The notes under the pieces were generated by a model. That model was not told the origin of the DNA and did no database searches. It saw nothing but the letters and a program-made list of their open reading frames with translations. The translations under genes and the position numbers were made by a program. A stretch of DNA of 64,000 nucleotides. It comes from Chitinimonas prasina (lineage in GTDB: Bacteria; Pseudomonadota; Gammaproteobacteria; Burkholderiales; Chitinimonadaceae). Within the stretch, counting starts at the first letter, position 1. The number at the start of each line of letters is the position of its first letter. Location: assembly GCF_030160395.1 (NCBI RefSeq), contig NZ_BSOG01000004.1, positions 1-64,000 of the forward strand. The letters are read 5' to 3'. Positions 1 through 10,017 of the stretch are shown here, piece by piece.

Positions 1-647
1 TGAAGCATGACCGTACCGAGACGGTGGACAACAACGAGACCATCACGGTGCACAACGACCGCACCGAGCGGGTGGACCACAACGAGAAGATCTCGATTGG
101 CGACAACCGCACGGAGGATGTGGGCAAGAACGAGACCATCAGCATCGGTGAAAACCGTACCGAGGATGTGGGCAAGAACGAGACCATCACCATCGGTGGC
201 AACCGTACAGAGAACGTGGGCAAGAACGAGACCGTCACCATAGGCCAGAGCCGCAGCCAGACCATAGGCAAGAACCACACGATACAGATTGGTGCATTCA
301 AGCGCGAAACCATCAGCCTGGCCTTTATGGAGAATGTCGGCCTCGCCAAGATGGTCAACATCGGCGCGGCGTACAACATCAACGTCGGCGCGGCCATGGT
401 CAGCAATGTGGTGCTGGGCCGCATGGACTCGGTGGGAGTCTCGTGGAAGGCCAATGTGGGCCAGACCTATCACCTGCAGGCTGGCAAGGGCATCACGCTG
501 GAGGCCGGGGAGTCCATTACCCTCAAGACAGGCGCCTCCACGCTGACCATGCACCAGGACGGCAGCATTAGTCTGAACGGCAAGAAGGTCAATATCGTGG
601 GCAGCGATATTGTGGATCTGGATGGCAAGCTGATTGACGTGAACTAA
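1..647 (+). CDS. vgrG: Type VI secretion spike protein VgrG, C-terminal part only
   Basis: The frame is open from the window edge (first full codon at 3) to the TAA at 645-647, so only the tail of a longer protein is present. The first ~95 residues are a regular repeat of the form N-x-T-E-x-VGKNETITIG, the periodicity of the gp5-like trimeric beta-helix at the end of VgrG spikes. A longer beta-rich segment with repeated N-V-G motifs follows. VgrG trimers form the tip of the type VI secretion tube and carry effectors. The adaptor and PAAR/Rhs genes that follow are the expected cargo partners. The N-terminal gp27-like part lies outside the window. Family assignment is firm; whether this is an evolved VgrG cannot be judged. 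Confidence 0.85.
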   Translation, partial: KHDRTETVDNNETITVHNDRTERVDHNEKISIGDNRTEDVGKNETISIGENRTEDVGKNETITIGGNRTENVGKNETVTIGQSRSQTIGKNHTIQIGAFKRETISLAFMENVGLAKMVNIGAAYNINVGAAMVSNVVLGRMDSVGVSWKANVGQTYHLQAGKGITLEAGESITLKTGASTLTMHQDGSISLNGKKVNIVGSDIVDLDGKLIDVN

Positions 648-650
648 GCC

Positions 651-1706
651 ATGAGTGTCGAAACCATCAACACCACGCCGTTCAGCGTATTCAGCTTTGA
701 ACACATGCTGTTCAATGGCCGCCGTTATCAGATCGTCGTGCTCAAGCAGTCGTACGGCTTGCGTGATACCGGTGCGGTGGTGCAGTTGCACCAGCAGCGG
801 CCTGTGCGGTTGGGCGATGTCCATCTGGGCGAACGGGACCGCAGCAGCGTGCTGCTGCCCACTGATCTGATACCCTACAAGCCCAAATGTGAGGTCATCG
901 TGACCGGCACGGCGCAGATAGCCCAGCCCAGCGACAGCTGGCTGGCGGGAATCGCCATCGGCGACTGGAAAAAAGCCCTGCGCCTGTATGGCCCGCGCCG
1001 CTGGCAGAAAACCCTGCTGGGCCGCTGGAAGCTGACCGATGCCGAACCCACCACCAGCACACCGCTGCTGTATGAGCACGCCTATGGTGGACACTTTGAA
1101 CTGCTGAATGAGCAGGGTGAGATGACCGTGGCGGCCTATGGCCTGAACCCCGCTGGCACTGGCTGGCTGGGCGAGCAGCCCCACATCACGCTGACCAAGG
1201 CGCAGCGCAAGGCACTGGACGAGCGAGTAGCACAGCTCGACACCCTGCAGGCACCACGTATCGAGTATCCGCAGCAGGCCATCGGTACGCCAGGCGAGGA
1301 TATCGCGCCAGCCGGCCTGGGTGCCTTCCCGGCCTGGTGGCGGGGCCGTACCCAATACCTGGATGGCATGGCGCCGATCAAGCCCGAGCAGCAAGGCTAT
1401 CCCAGCGATTTCGACATGGCGCACTGGCAGCAGGCACCGGCCGATCAATGGCTGCCGTTTGCGCTCAAGGGCGGCGAAACCCTGGTTCTGGCCAATCTGC
1501 TGCCCGAAGGGCGGCAGGAGTATGTGCTGCCACGCAGCCGGCCATTCCTGTTCCTGCGCAGTCCCACGGACCTGAGCATGTCGCTCGATATGGACATCGA
1601 CACCGTGCTGGTCGATCTGGATGCCCGCGTGCTGGAGCTGACCTGGCGCCGCATCGTCCAGCTGGACGAGCTGGGGCCGGAACTACAGATCGAAGTCATC
1701 AGTTGA
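651..1706 (+). CDS. DUF2169 domain protein, likely T6SS effector adaptor
   Basis: A 351-residue protein starting 3 nt after the VgrG stop, so probably co-translated. The N-terminus (TTPFSVFSFEHMLFNGRRY) and the mid-region Y-E-x-A-Y-G-G-x-F and N-P-x-G-x-G-W patterns are typical of DUF2169 proteins. These sit between vgrG and PAAR/Rhs genes and are thought to act as chaperone-adaptors loading the PAAR effector on VgrG. No signal peptide or membrane segment is visible, in keeping with a cytosolic loading role. The order vgrG-DUF2169-rhs suggests its client is the Rhs protein at 1879. The 172 nt after it contain no gene that I can support. Confidence 0.8.
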   Translation: MSVETINTTPFSVFSFEHMLFNGRRYQIVVLKQSYGLRDTGAVVQLHQQRPVRLGDVHLGERDRSSVLLPTDLIPYKPKCEVIVTGTAQIAQPSDSWLAGIAIGDWKKALRLYGPRRWQKTLLGRWKLTDAEPTTSTPLLYEHAYGGHFELLNEQGEMTVAAYGLNPAGTGWLGEQPHITLTKAQRKALDERVAQLDTLQAPRIEYPQQAIGTPGEDIAPAGLGAFPAWWRGRTQYLDGMAPIKPEQQGYPSDFDMAHWQQAPADQWLPFALKGGETLVLANLLPEGRQEYVLPRSRPFLFLRSPTDLSMSLDMDIDTVLVDLDARVLELTWRRIVQLDELGPELQIEVIS

Positions 1707-1878
1707 TCCGCTGCTGCGCCAGCGTCTCCGCCGAATAATCCGGGGCGCTGACAAAACCTTGTGTCGCAGTTCTGGCTGGGCGAACGCACCTAGACAACAC
1801 CTGGGTACGACCCATTCGCACCATCAAGCCCGACCGGTTTTGTTAGCTGCCCTAAGTAGTGAACATAGGTAGTCAAAC

Positions 1879-4800
1879 ATGGGTAATGAATACATCGCCG
1901 AGAAACGCGTCGAGCACTCGGCCATCGCCTGCGAACCGGACATGATTGCGCCGGACCCCAGCAAGCCGATGATCCTGCTGCCGTTTGTGACCTACGCCAC
2001 GTTTGATACGGCGGTGGATACGGCCAGCCACGGCAACGGCAACCAGTACCCGCTCTACATCAGTACCTCGCACGTGCCCCACTGCCTGGGCGGCCCACCC
2101 GGTGGCGTAGGCAAGACCTCCAAGACCTGGAACGGCAAGTTCAAGACCACCGAGAAAAGCAGCACGGTGAAGGTGGGGCCAGGTTGGCAGATACACCACC
2201 AGCATGCCGGCACCATCAACAATGGCAATGCCAAGGCCAAGGTCTACACCGCCGTCAACGCCGGCAGCCCCTCGCAGAAATGCCTGGCCATGCTGCGGGT
2301 ACAGTTCGAGCGGCTGAAGCAGGGCTCCAAAAACCAACTGAGCGAACGGCCCGGCGGTTTCGTCAAGGATATCGGCACGGGTGCACTGGATACCGTCAAG
2401 GGCTATGGCGACATGGCGGCCGATGCGGGTAGCGCCGCCGCCAGCCTGTTCTCCTGGGAGGGGCTCAAGTCTGCCGGCAGGGCCATCAAGGGCGCGGTCA
2501 ACTCGGTGGCAGATGCCATCACCGGCACCGTGCGCGAAGTCGCCGAGGTGGGCAGCGCCATCGTTAATGAAGAGCTGTCCATCGACGACATCGTCAACGG
2601 CATAGAAGACCTGGCCAGCGAGCTGGGCGAGGAAGCACTGTGCGCGCTGGCCGCCCAGATGCAGGATATCGCCGACAAACCCGAAGCCATGGGCGAGGCA
2701 CTGGGCGGCCTGATGACCGAAGTGGCCATACAGGTGGCGGCTGCGCTGGTATCGGGTGGCGCCGCCAATGCCGCCGCAGCCGGCGCAAAAGCCGCCAAGG
2801 CAGCCAAAGCCGGCGGTAAGGTCATGGATCTGGGCGCAGGCCTGGCCAAGAAGCTCAAGGGCTTGGGCCTGAAGGACGGTGATTCCTTCAAGGATGTGAT
2901 TAAGAAACTGAAAGAACGCCGCCAGAAGGGCCAGGACAAGACCCCAGAGAAAGGACCGGCCGCACCCAAGCAGGAAGGCGACGCCCCCAGCCCACCCGCC
3001 AACAAGGACTCCCACAACAAGGGCAAGGCCGATGGCGATGGCGAGGTCTGCCCGCTGTGCCCCACGACCGGCAGCCCGGTCAACCCGGTGCTGGGTTGCA
3101 AGGTACTGGCTGGCGAAAGCGAGCTGGACTTCAGCCTGCCCGGCCCCCTGCCATTGGTATGGCAGCGCAATTACGCCAGCAATAGCCGCGAAACCGGCTG
3201 GTTTGGCCAAGGCTGGGCCGTGATGTACGGCATGCGGCTGGAAGAGAGCGACGGCGGCGAAGTGATGGAACTGGTCGAAACCACCGGCCGCCGCATCCGC
3301 TTCCCCCGCGTGGCACCGGGCCGCAGCTTCTTCTCGCGTTATGAGCAGATCACCCTGGCACGCAGCGCCGCAGGCGAATACAGCCTGGTATCGGGCGATG
3401 GCTCGCGCCTGTTCTTTGGCCAACGCCACCCGCAAAGACTGGATCAGTGGCTGTGCAGCGGCCTGGCCGATGCCAACGACAACCGCATCGGACTGGAATA
3501 CCAGCCCATCGCCGCCCGCCCCAAGGACCCCAAGCCCGCCCTGCAAGCCCAGCCCTGCTACCTGATGGACAGCACCGGCGAAGCCCTGCATCTGGATTAC
3601 AGCCCGGCAGGCCGCCTGCTGCGCGTCAGCCTGCTATGCGGGCTGAGCCCCAACCAGGGCGCCAGCGGTAGCGCGATAGCTGCCGAACTCCGCAGCCAGC
3701 AGATCGCCGATAGCGTGATGGCACGGCTGGAGATCGCCCAACGCGACCAGATCGCCCTGCAGGCGCAGGTGCTGGTGGCCTACCAATACAGCCCGGAAGG
3801 CGACCTGATCAGCGTGGTGCGCGACGGCAGCGAGGCCCGGCGCTACCAATGGCGCGACCACATCATGGTCGGCCATACCATACCTGGCGCACTGCAGGCC
3901 TATTATGAATACGACCGCTACGACGCCGGTGGCAAGGTCATACGCCACTGGAGCAACGTCGGCCAGCAATGGGTCTTCGAATACAGCAGCGGCCACACCA
4001 AGGTGATCGAAGCCCAGGGCAGCGCCGACGAGCGGGCCACCCTTTACCACTTCGACGACAAACGCCGCTGGACCGGCCTGACCGACGCGCTGGGCGGCCG
4101 CACCGTCTTCGAGCTCAATCAATACGGCCACCTTGTGGCCACCATCGACCCGGACGGCACCACCACCCGCTACACCCTGGACGGCAAAGGCCGCCCCCTG
4201 GCAGTGACCGACGCCCTGGGCCACAGCACCCAGGTGCTCTGGCATAGCGAACTGGAACTCCCCACCCAGCTGATTGACGCCTTGGGCCATGCTACCAGCC
4301 TGGAATACGACGCACGTGGCAACCTGATCGGCGAGATCGACCCTGCCGGCAACGCCACCCGCTTCGAGCTGGACTCACGCGGTCTGCCCATACGCATCAT
4401 CGACGCCAAGGGCGGCAACAAGCGGCTGGAATGGGACCAGCGCGCCCTGCTGACCGCCTATACCGACTGCTCGCAGCAAACCACCCGCTTCGCTTATGAC
4501 GAGCGTGGCCGGCTCAGCAGCCAGACCGACGCCCTGGGCGCCACCACCACCTACCACTACGACATGGCCGGCCGGGTGCAGTCCATCGACTACCCCGATG
4601 GCGGTAGCGAACGCTTTGAGTACGACCCAGCCGGCCGCCTGATCGCCCACATCGACGCCCTGGGCCATCGCACCCGCTACGAGCTGGACGCCGACAACCG
4701 ACCCACCGCCCGCATCGACGCCCTGGGTGGCCGGCTGGAATACCGCTACGACACCCACCGCCGCCTGGTGGGCCTGATCAACCAGAACGGCACCCCCTGG

Positions 4801-7074
4801 CAGTTCCAGTACGACGCCCTGGACAGGCTGGTGGCCGAAACCAACTTCGAAGGCAAGTTCAGCGCCTACGCCTACAGCGCCGCCGGCCAGCTCATGGCCC
4901 AGCGCGAACTGCCGGCCCACCACCCGGACAGCATCCTCACCCGGTTCGAGCGCGACGCCCTGGGCCAACTGCTGGCCCGCCATACCCAGGCCAGCGGCCA
5001 GGCACTGCAACGCACCCGCTACCAGTACGACCCCGCCGGGCAACTGCACCGCACCAGCAACACCGACGCCGCCATCGACTTCGCCTACGACCCGCTGGGC
5101 AACCTGCTGCAGGAAACCCACACCACCCACTGGCGTGACGAAGAAGGCAAGCGGCAACCCCGGGTACAGCAGTTGAGCCACCAGTACGACCCCCTGGGCA
5201 ACCGCATCGCCACCACCCTGCCCGATGGCCGTACCCTCAACTGGCTGATGTATGGCAGCGGCCACCTGCACCAGATCAACCTCGACGGCGAGCTGATCGC
5301 CGATATCGAGCGCGACGCCCTGCACCGCGAAGTGAGCCGCAGCCAAGGCAGCCTGCACAGCCAGTTCCAGCTCGACGCCATGGGCCGGCTGCTGGACCAC
5401 CGCGTCAGCGCCCGCAAGCTGGGCCAGCAGCCCCAGGTCGGCGTCGGCGCCCAGCACGGCAGCCGCATCGCCCGCCACTGGCGCTACGACCGTGCCGGCC
5501 AGGTGCTGGAGATCAACGACGCCCGCCGTGGCCGTACCGAATACCATTACGACGCCCTCTCCCGCATCCGCTTCACCACCGGGCCCAAGCTGGCCGAACA
5601 GTTTGAGTTCGACCCCGCCCACAACCTGCTGCCGGCCAACAGCCACAGCCCGCTCAAGGACAACCGTGTCACCGTCTTTGAAGACAAGCGCTACCGCTAT
5701 GACAGCCACGGCCGCCTGGTAGAAAAGCGCAGCGGCAGCAGCCAGAACAGCACCGTGCTGCAACTGGAGTGGAACGCCGAACACCAGCTGGTGAAAGCCA
5801 CCACCACCCGCAGCAAGGGTCCAGGCCAAGCCAACCGGATCACCGAAACCCACTACGGCTACGACGCCCTGGGCCGCCGCATGAGCCGGCAGAGCCGCGA
5901 CTGGATAGCCCCTGCGGGCGCCCCCACCGACGCCCCCACCGACGCCCCCGCCCACACCCCTCCCGGCCACAGCGCCTGGTTTGTGTGGGACGGCAACCGG
6001 CTGCTGCAGGAAATCGTGGTCAACCCGCAGGCCGCCGACCCGGCCATGCGCAGCCAGACCCACACCACCGTCTACGAACCAGACAGCTTTATCCCGCTGG
6101 CCCGGCTAAGCTGGCGTACCGCTGCCCAGGACACCGCCCTGGCGCCACCCCAGCCGGCCGACTGGATGGCGCAACGGATCGCCTTCTTCGACCAGGCCCA
6201 GGCGACCTACAGCCAGCAACACGGCCTGGCACCGGACGATGCGGACTTCCTCCAGCAGACAGCCCAAGCCCAGGCAGGCCAGCCAGCAGCACCCCTTAAC
6301 CCGGTAACCATCACCTGGTACCAGTGCGACCACCTGGGCACGCCGCAGGAACTGACGGCCGCCAACGGCGATATCGTCTGGCAGGCCAGCTACAAGACCT
6401 GGGGCAATACGGCCACGGTGGAGTGGGTTGCGGCGGACGGCGCGGCACAGGCACGACAGCTAGCCGACCCGGCTACCTTCGAGCACGCCCAGGTGCAGCC
6501 TTTGCGGTTCCAGGGCCAGTACTTCGACGCGGAGACGGGGCTGCATTACAATCGGTTCCGGTACTACGATCCGGATGTGGGGCGGTTTGTATCGAATGAT
6601 CCGATTGGGTTGGCGGGTGGGGAGAACGTCTACCAATACAGCGTGAATCCTATTGATTGGATAGATCCACTGGGGCTCAGTAGCTCCGTGCTCAATGCCG
6701 CACTTGGCGGCCCTGTTGGAGATCACCATCAAGCGCACCACCTGATTCCGGAAGAGATATGGGGGCAAAAGAAATCATTCTTGGATAAAATCGGCTTGCA
6801 AGGACAGCGAGACAAGGCTGCAAACGGATTGTTGGTGCCTGACAGCCAAAGCCAAGCCGCCGCAAATGGGAAAAAAGTCTACCATTGTGGTAGCCATGAT
6901 AATTATTCACGGATGGTGAGGCGCAAGCTTGACGCGATTGAAGTTAGATATAACTCCGGTGCAATTACGGCTGCTGAAGCAAAGCGACAGGTTTCTTCTT
7001 TGCAAACAAGCCTACGGAAAAAGATCAATACTGGACGAATCAGCACCAAGGCTCCATGTGGGCGCCTAAGGTAA
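1879..7074 (+). CDS. Rhs-family polymorphic toxin with PAAR-like N-terminus and AHH nuclease tip
   Basis: 1,731 residues. About residues 20-135 resemble the PAAR-like plug of T6SS Rhs effectors (tentative). Residues 140-380 are Ala/Lys-rich and helical. A DUF6531-type entry segment starts with CPLC near 390. Dozens of YD repeats (Y-D-x2-G-R) run from about 650 to 1250. The conserved Rhs core ends with RFRYYDPDVGRFVSNDPIGL and then DPLGL at 1596-1600. The tip (1601-1731) contains A1619-H1620-H1621 in DHHQAHHLIPEEIW, the signature of AHH nucleases of the HNH/Endonuclease VII superfamily. The rhs body is GC-rich; the tip is AT-richer, as expected for an exchangeable cassette. The gene follows vgrG and a DUF2169 adaptor, so delivery by type VI secretion is the likely route. 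Confidence 0.88.
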   Translation: MGNEYIAEKRVEHSAIACEPDMIAPDPSKPMILLPFVTYATFDTAVDTASHGNGNQYPLYISTSHVPHCLGGPPGGVGKTSKTWNGKFKTTEKSSTVKVGPGWQIHHQHAGTINNGNAKAKVYTAVNAGSPSQKCLAMLRVQFERLKQGSKNQLSERPGGFVKDIGTGALDTVKGYGDMAADAGSAAASLFSWEGLKSAGRAIKGAVNSVADAITGTVREVAEVGSAIVNEELSIDDIVNGIEDLASELGEEALCALAAQMQDIADKPEAMGEALGGLMTEVAIQVAAALVSGGAANAAAAGAKAAKAAKAGGKVMDLGAGLAKKLKGLGLKDGDSFKDVIKKLKERRQKGQDKTPEKGPAAPKQEGDAPSPPANKDSHNKGKADGDGEVCPLCPTTGSPVNPVLGCKVLAGESELDFSLPGPLPLVWQRNYASNSRETGWFGQGWAVMYGMRLEESDGGEVMELVETTGRRIRFPRVAPGRSFFSRYEQITLARSAAGEYSLVSGDGSRLFFGQRHPQRLDQWLCSGLADANDNRIGLEYQPIAARPKDPKPALQAQPCYLMDSTGEALHLDYSPAGRLLRVSLLCGLSPNQGASGSAIAAELRSQQIADSVMARLEIAQRDQIALQAQVLVAYQYSPEGDLISVVRDGSEARRYQWRDHIMVGHTIPGALQAYYEYDRYDAGGKVIRHWSNVGQQWVFEYSSGHTKVIEAQGSADERATLYHFDDKRRWTGLTDALGGRTVFELNQYGHLVATIDPDGTTTRYTLDGKGRPLAVTDALGHSTQVLWHSELELPTQLIDALGHATSLEYDARGNLIGEIDPAGNATRFELDSRGLPIRIIDAKGGNKRLEWDQRALLTAYTDCSQQTTRFAYDERGRLSSQTDALGATTTYHYDMAGRVQSIDYPDGGSERFEYDPAGRLIAHIDALGHRTRYELDADNRPTARIDALGGRLEYRYDTHRRLVGLINQNGTPWQFQYDALDRLVAETNFEGKFSAYAYSAAGQLMAQRELPAHHPDSILTRFERDALGQLLARHTQASGQALQRTRYQYDPAGQLHRTSNTDAAIDFAYDPLGNLLQETHTTHWRDEEGKRQPRVQQLSHQYDPLGNRIATTLPDGRTLNWLMYGSGHLHQINLDGELIADIERDALHREVSRSQGSLHSQFQLDAMGRLLDHRVSARKLGQQPQVGVGAQHGSRIARHWRYDRAGQVLEINDARRGRTEYHYDALSRIRFTTGPKLAEQFEFDPAHNLLPANSHSPLKDNRVTVFEDKRYRYDSHGRLVEKRSGSSQNSTVLQLEWNAEHQLVKATTTRSKGPGQANRITETHYGYDALGRRMSRQSRDWIAPAGAPTDAPTDAPAHTPPGHSAWFVWDGNRLLQEIVVNPQAADPAMRSQTHTTVYEPDSFIPLARLSWRTAAQDTALAPPQPADWMAQRIAFFDQAQATYSQQHGLAPDDADFLQQTAQAQAGQPAAPLNPVTITWYQCDHLGTPQELTAANGDIVWQASYKTWGNTATVEWVAADGAAQARQLADPATFEHAQVQPLRFQGQYFDAETGLHYNRFRYYDPDVGRFVSNDPIGLAGGENVYQYSVNPIDWIDPLGLSSSVLNAALGGPVGDHHQAHHLIPEEIWGQKKSFLDKIGLQGQRDKAANGLLVPDSQSQAAANGKKVYHCGSHDNYSRMVRRKLDAIEVRYNSGAITAAEAKRQVSSLQTSLRKKINTGRISTKAPCGRLR

Positions 7075-7084
7075 AGGAGCGGCA

Positions 7085-7693
7085 ATGTACTATGTTTTTG
7101 AAAGAAAAGAGGGAGTCGGCTGCCCTGTTTTTGTTAATGGCATGCTGCATGAACAGTTCATGGAGAAGGGTGCAAATGTTGCCATGGAATACGACTGGGT
7201 CTTTGCCGCACCGCCCGACCTTCCGGCAAAACTCCCAGAAAAACTGGTTTTAATATCAAAAGACAGGAAATATGCTTTCGATCTTGCAAGCGCCTTCAAT
7301 GGACAATTAATTTCGGCACGACTATTGTCCCTAATGACGCCCTTTGGGCTGGAAGACTGGGAAATATCAAGTCTTACGGTAGTAAATCAAAAGGGAGTAT
7401 CCATCGTTGATCAAGATTACTTCTTTATTCGACTACCCAGGACGAAACGCCAGAAGGACATTGTTGACATAGAAAAATCCAAGCTGGATGTGCGAAAAAA
7501 TGGCGAAATAAAGAAGATCTGGGATTTGGCCATTCAAAGCAGATCACTCCCCAGCATATTCATGTCCAATGAAGTATCATTGCGAGATGTCATCTTTATT
7601 GACGCCGAGGTTGCAGAGAAGCTGCAGACAGTGCCACTTCGCGGGTTAAATATCGTGCCTGCTTCTAAGGCAGGGGTAATCGACCCGGCCTAG
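7085..7693 (+). CDS. Candidate immunity protein for the AHH-tipped Rhs toxin
   Basis: A 202-residue protein starting 10 nt after the Rhs stop, with GGAGCGG as a plausible ribosome binding site. No signal peptide. The C-terminal stretch (FIDAEVAEKLQTVPLRGLNI) resembles the end of Imm11/Imm43-like immunity proteins, but that assignment is a recollection of pattern, not a search. Position directly behind a toxin tip and AT-rich composition are the main grounds for calling it immunity. A terminator follows. Confidence 0.65.
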   Translation: MYYVFERKEGVGCPVFVNGMLHEQFMEKGANVAMEYDWVFAAPPDLPAKLPEKLVLISKDRKYAFDLASAFNGQLISARLLSLMTPFGLEDWEISSLTVVNQKGVSIVDQDYFFIRLPRTKRQKDIVDIEKSKLDVRKNGEIKKIWDLAIQSRSLPSIFMSNEVSLRDVIFIDAEVAEKLQTVPLRGLNIVPASKAGVIDPA

Positions 7694-7699
7694 TTAAAT

Positions 7700-7745
7700 A
7701 GCCCTCGCAAAGCTTAGAAACCTTGCGGGGGGCTTGCTTTTTGCA
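7700..7745 (+). terminator. Rho-independent terminator after the first Rhs/immunity pair
   Basis: An imperfect hairpin (AGCCCTCGCAA paired with TTGCGGGGGGCT) is followed by GCTTTTTGC, 7 nt after the immunity stop codon. It closes the vgrG-adaptor-rhs-immunity unit. Confidence 0.7.
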
Positions 7746-7845
7746 TGGCCTATAGAGCTACGTTGATACCTAGCCGCAGCGAGTCGGAGGGTACACAATT
7801 GCTAGCGTTGGCCAGGCCACCCGCTACGAGCTGGACGCCGACAAC

Positions 7846-9311
7846 AGTTCGACCCCGCCCACAACCTGCTGTCGGCCAACAGCCACAGCCCGCTCAAGGA
7901 CAACCGTGTCACCGTCTTTGAGGACAAGCGCTACCGCTATGACAGCCACGGCCGACTGGTAGAAAAGCGCAGTGGCAGCAGCCAGAACAGCACCGTGCTG
8001 CAACTGGAGTGGAACGCCGAACACCAGCTGGTAAAAGCCACCACCACCCGCAGCAAGGGTCCAGGCCAAGCCAACCGGATCACCGAAACCCACTACGGCT
8101 ACGATGCCCTGGGCCGCCGCATGAGCCGGCAGAGCCGCGACTGGATAGCCCCTGCGGGCGCCCCCACCGACGCCCCTGCCCCTGCCCCTACCCCGCCAGG
8201 CCACAGCGCCTGGTTTGTGTGGGACGGCAACCGGCTGCTGCAGGAAATCGTGGTCAACCCGCAGGCCGCCGACCCGGCCCAGCGCAGCCAGACCCACACC
8301 ACCGTCTACGAGCCAGACAGCTTTATCCCCCTGGCTCGGCTAAGCTGGCGTACGGCTGCCCAGGACACCGCCCTGGCGCCACCCCAACCGGCCGACTGGA
8401 TGGCGCAACGGATCGCCTTCTTCGACCATGCCCAGGCGACCTACAGCCAGCAACACGGCCTGGCACCGGACGATGCAGACTTCCTCCAGCAGACAGCGCA
8501 GGCCCAGGCTGGCCCCAGCAAAGCACCGCTGAATCCGGTAACCATCACCTGGTACCAGTGTGACCACCTGGGCACGCCGCAGGAGCTGACGGCCGCCAAC
8601 GGCGATATCGTCTGGCAGGCCAGCTACAAGACCTGGGGCAATACCGCCACGGTGGAGTGGGTTGCGGCGGACGGCGCGGCACAGACACGACAGCTAGCCG
8701 ACCCGGCTACCTTCGAGCACGCCCAGGTGCAGCCTTTGCGGTTCCAGGGCCAGTACTTCGACGCGGAGACGGGGCTGCATTACAATCGGTTCCGGTACTA
8801 CGATCCGGATGTGGGGCGGTTTGTATCGAATGATCCGATTGGGTTGGCGGGTGGGGATAATATTTATCAGTACGCGCCAAACCCTATTGCCTGGGTTGAT
8901 CCGCTTGGTTTAAATAGATTTAAAAAGACGACATGGGGGCCATGTTCCAAAGGAACTGGTCTTGCATATACAGTCTATCAGCAGGATATAGATTGGGACT
9001 TGGTACACAAAGGGAAGACCAACCTACAAAGAGCACTAGAAGGTGGTGCGCCATATCTTATGAAGAACGGGGTGCCTCAGCAAATACAATTGCATCATTC
9101 CAGACAGCAATCTGTTGGACCATTGTTCGAGGTTACTACTAGCACACACAGGGCGGCGAGTGGTAAGGGTAGAGAGGCAATGCACCCTTATGGAAATCAG
9201 AAAAATCCTGACTTTCCGGTTGATCGCCAACAATTTGATAAAGACAGAGAGCAGTACTGGAAAGATCGCTCTGGTGCTGAGCAAAGAAAACGAAATGGAG
9301 TTTGTCAATGA
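7846..9311 (+). pseudogene. Displaced Rhs C-terminal cassette with LHH nuclease tip
   Basis: From 7846 the DNA repeats the main rhs gene from 5606 (offset 2,240, shrinking to 2,234 after a 6-nt net deletion) at very high identity for about 1 kb. It then diverges after the conserved NDPIGLAGG and DPLGL motifs. The frame opens only after a TAG at 7803 and has no ATG; the first usable start is GTG at 7995, inside the core. It therefore looks like an orphan rhs end. The tip (8913-9308) has LHH at 9090-9098, then GPLFEVTTSTHR and a final QYWKDR, as in LHH nucleases of the HNH/Endonuclease VII superfamily. It may be expressed only after recombination into the intact rhs gene; this is inference. Confidence 0.82.
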
Positions 9312-9760
9312 TCCCAGTGGAAGTAAAGAATTATTTGGCCAAGGACACTGGCGATGTGATTCGCTATGATCGGAACTCTGCCATGCAGAGTTTGATGCTC
9401 CTTGGCGTTAGTCCGGGAACACAATTTGGTGAATTTTATTTGGAATATCAAGGTAGCTTTATTAGTCCCAGACCTGTGGCTGAGCTGCTAGATATTGAGG
9501 GGCCAGCTATTCCTGCAATACCAGATCAAACTGAGTACGTGCGAGATAGATACCAAATTTCTGAGAAGTTTCTAGCCTTGACGTCAGATGAGAGCGAGGG
9601 GATGTATTTATATAACAAGGAAGATGCCAAGGTATATGATCTAGATCTCGTAGTCTATGAAGAATTCATGGCCGGATTAATTCCAGCAAGGTGGGAGTCT
9701 TTTAACGAATTCCTTGTGTGGTACTTTGATGAGAGTGGCGCCCACGAGGAGGTGGAGTGA
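9308..9760 (+). CDS. SUKH (SMI1/KNR4)-like immunity protein for the LHH tip
   Basis: A 150-residue protein. The ATG at 9308 overlaps the stop of the LHH cassette (ATGA), so I prefer it to an in-frame TTG at 9302. Late motifs LTSDESEGMYLYNKEDAKV and W-x-S-F-N-E-F-L-V-W-Y-F match the second half of SUKH immunity folds, where a G-x-x-x-Y/F strand is followed by a W-x-S-F-x-x-F-L helix. Translational coupling to the toxin tip supports a cognate pair. No export signal, so it would act in the cytosol against incoming or self toxin. Confidence 0.75.
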   Translation: MIPVEVKNYLAKDTGDVIRYDRNSAMQSLMLLGVSPGTQFGEFYLEYQGSFISPRPVAELLDIEGPAIPAIPDQTEYVRDRYQISEKFLALTSDESEGMYLYNKEDAKVYDLDLVVYEEFMAGLIPARWESFNEFLVWYFDESGAHEEVE

Positions 9761-9814
9761 TTTTTTAGTGGCGGTGAGTTTGATTTTGGCGGCCGCTGTT
9801 GTAGGCCGTACTTT

Positions 9815-10017
9815 GCCCACAACCTGCTGCCGGCCAACATCCACAGCCCGCTCAAGGACAACCGCGTCACCGTCTTTGAGGACAAGCTCTACCGCTATGA
9901 CAGCCACGGCCGACTGGTAGAAAAGCGCAGCGGCAGCAGCCAGAACAGCACCACGCTGCAAATAGAGTGGAACACCGAACACCAGCTGGTGAAAGCCACC
10001 ACCACCCGCAGAAAGGG
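9815..10017 (+). pseudogene. Second Rhs core scar, tip lost
   Basis: About 200 nt repeating 5617-5819 of the intact rhs gene (offset 4,198) with a few substitutions. The match begins at GCCCACAACCTGCTGCCGG and stops near CACCCGCAGAAAGGGG. No start codon and no toxin tip remain. About 36 nt later comes the ATG of a SUKH-like immunity gene. It is the remnant of another rhs-tip-immunity module whose tip-coding part was deleted. Confidence 0.85.

Noticed and set aside
1873-3591. 572-residue open frame antisense to rhs
   Set aside because: Shadow of a GC-rich coding strand; the composition is Gly/Ala/Val-rich with no domain, and the plus strand encodes the clear Rhs protein.
4375-6063. 562-residue minus-strand frame
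   Set aside because: It mirrors the YD repeats of rhs and recurs at 7824-8297 only because the rhs core is duplicated.
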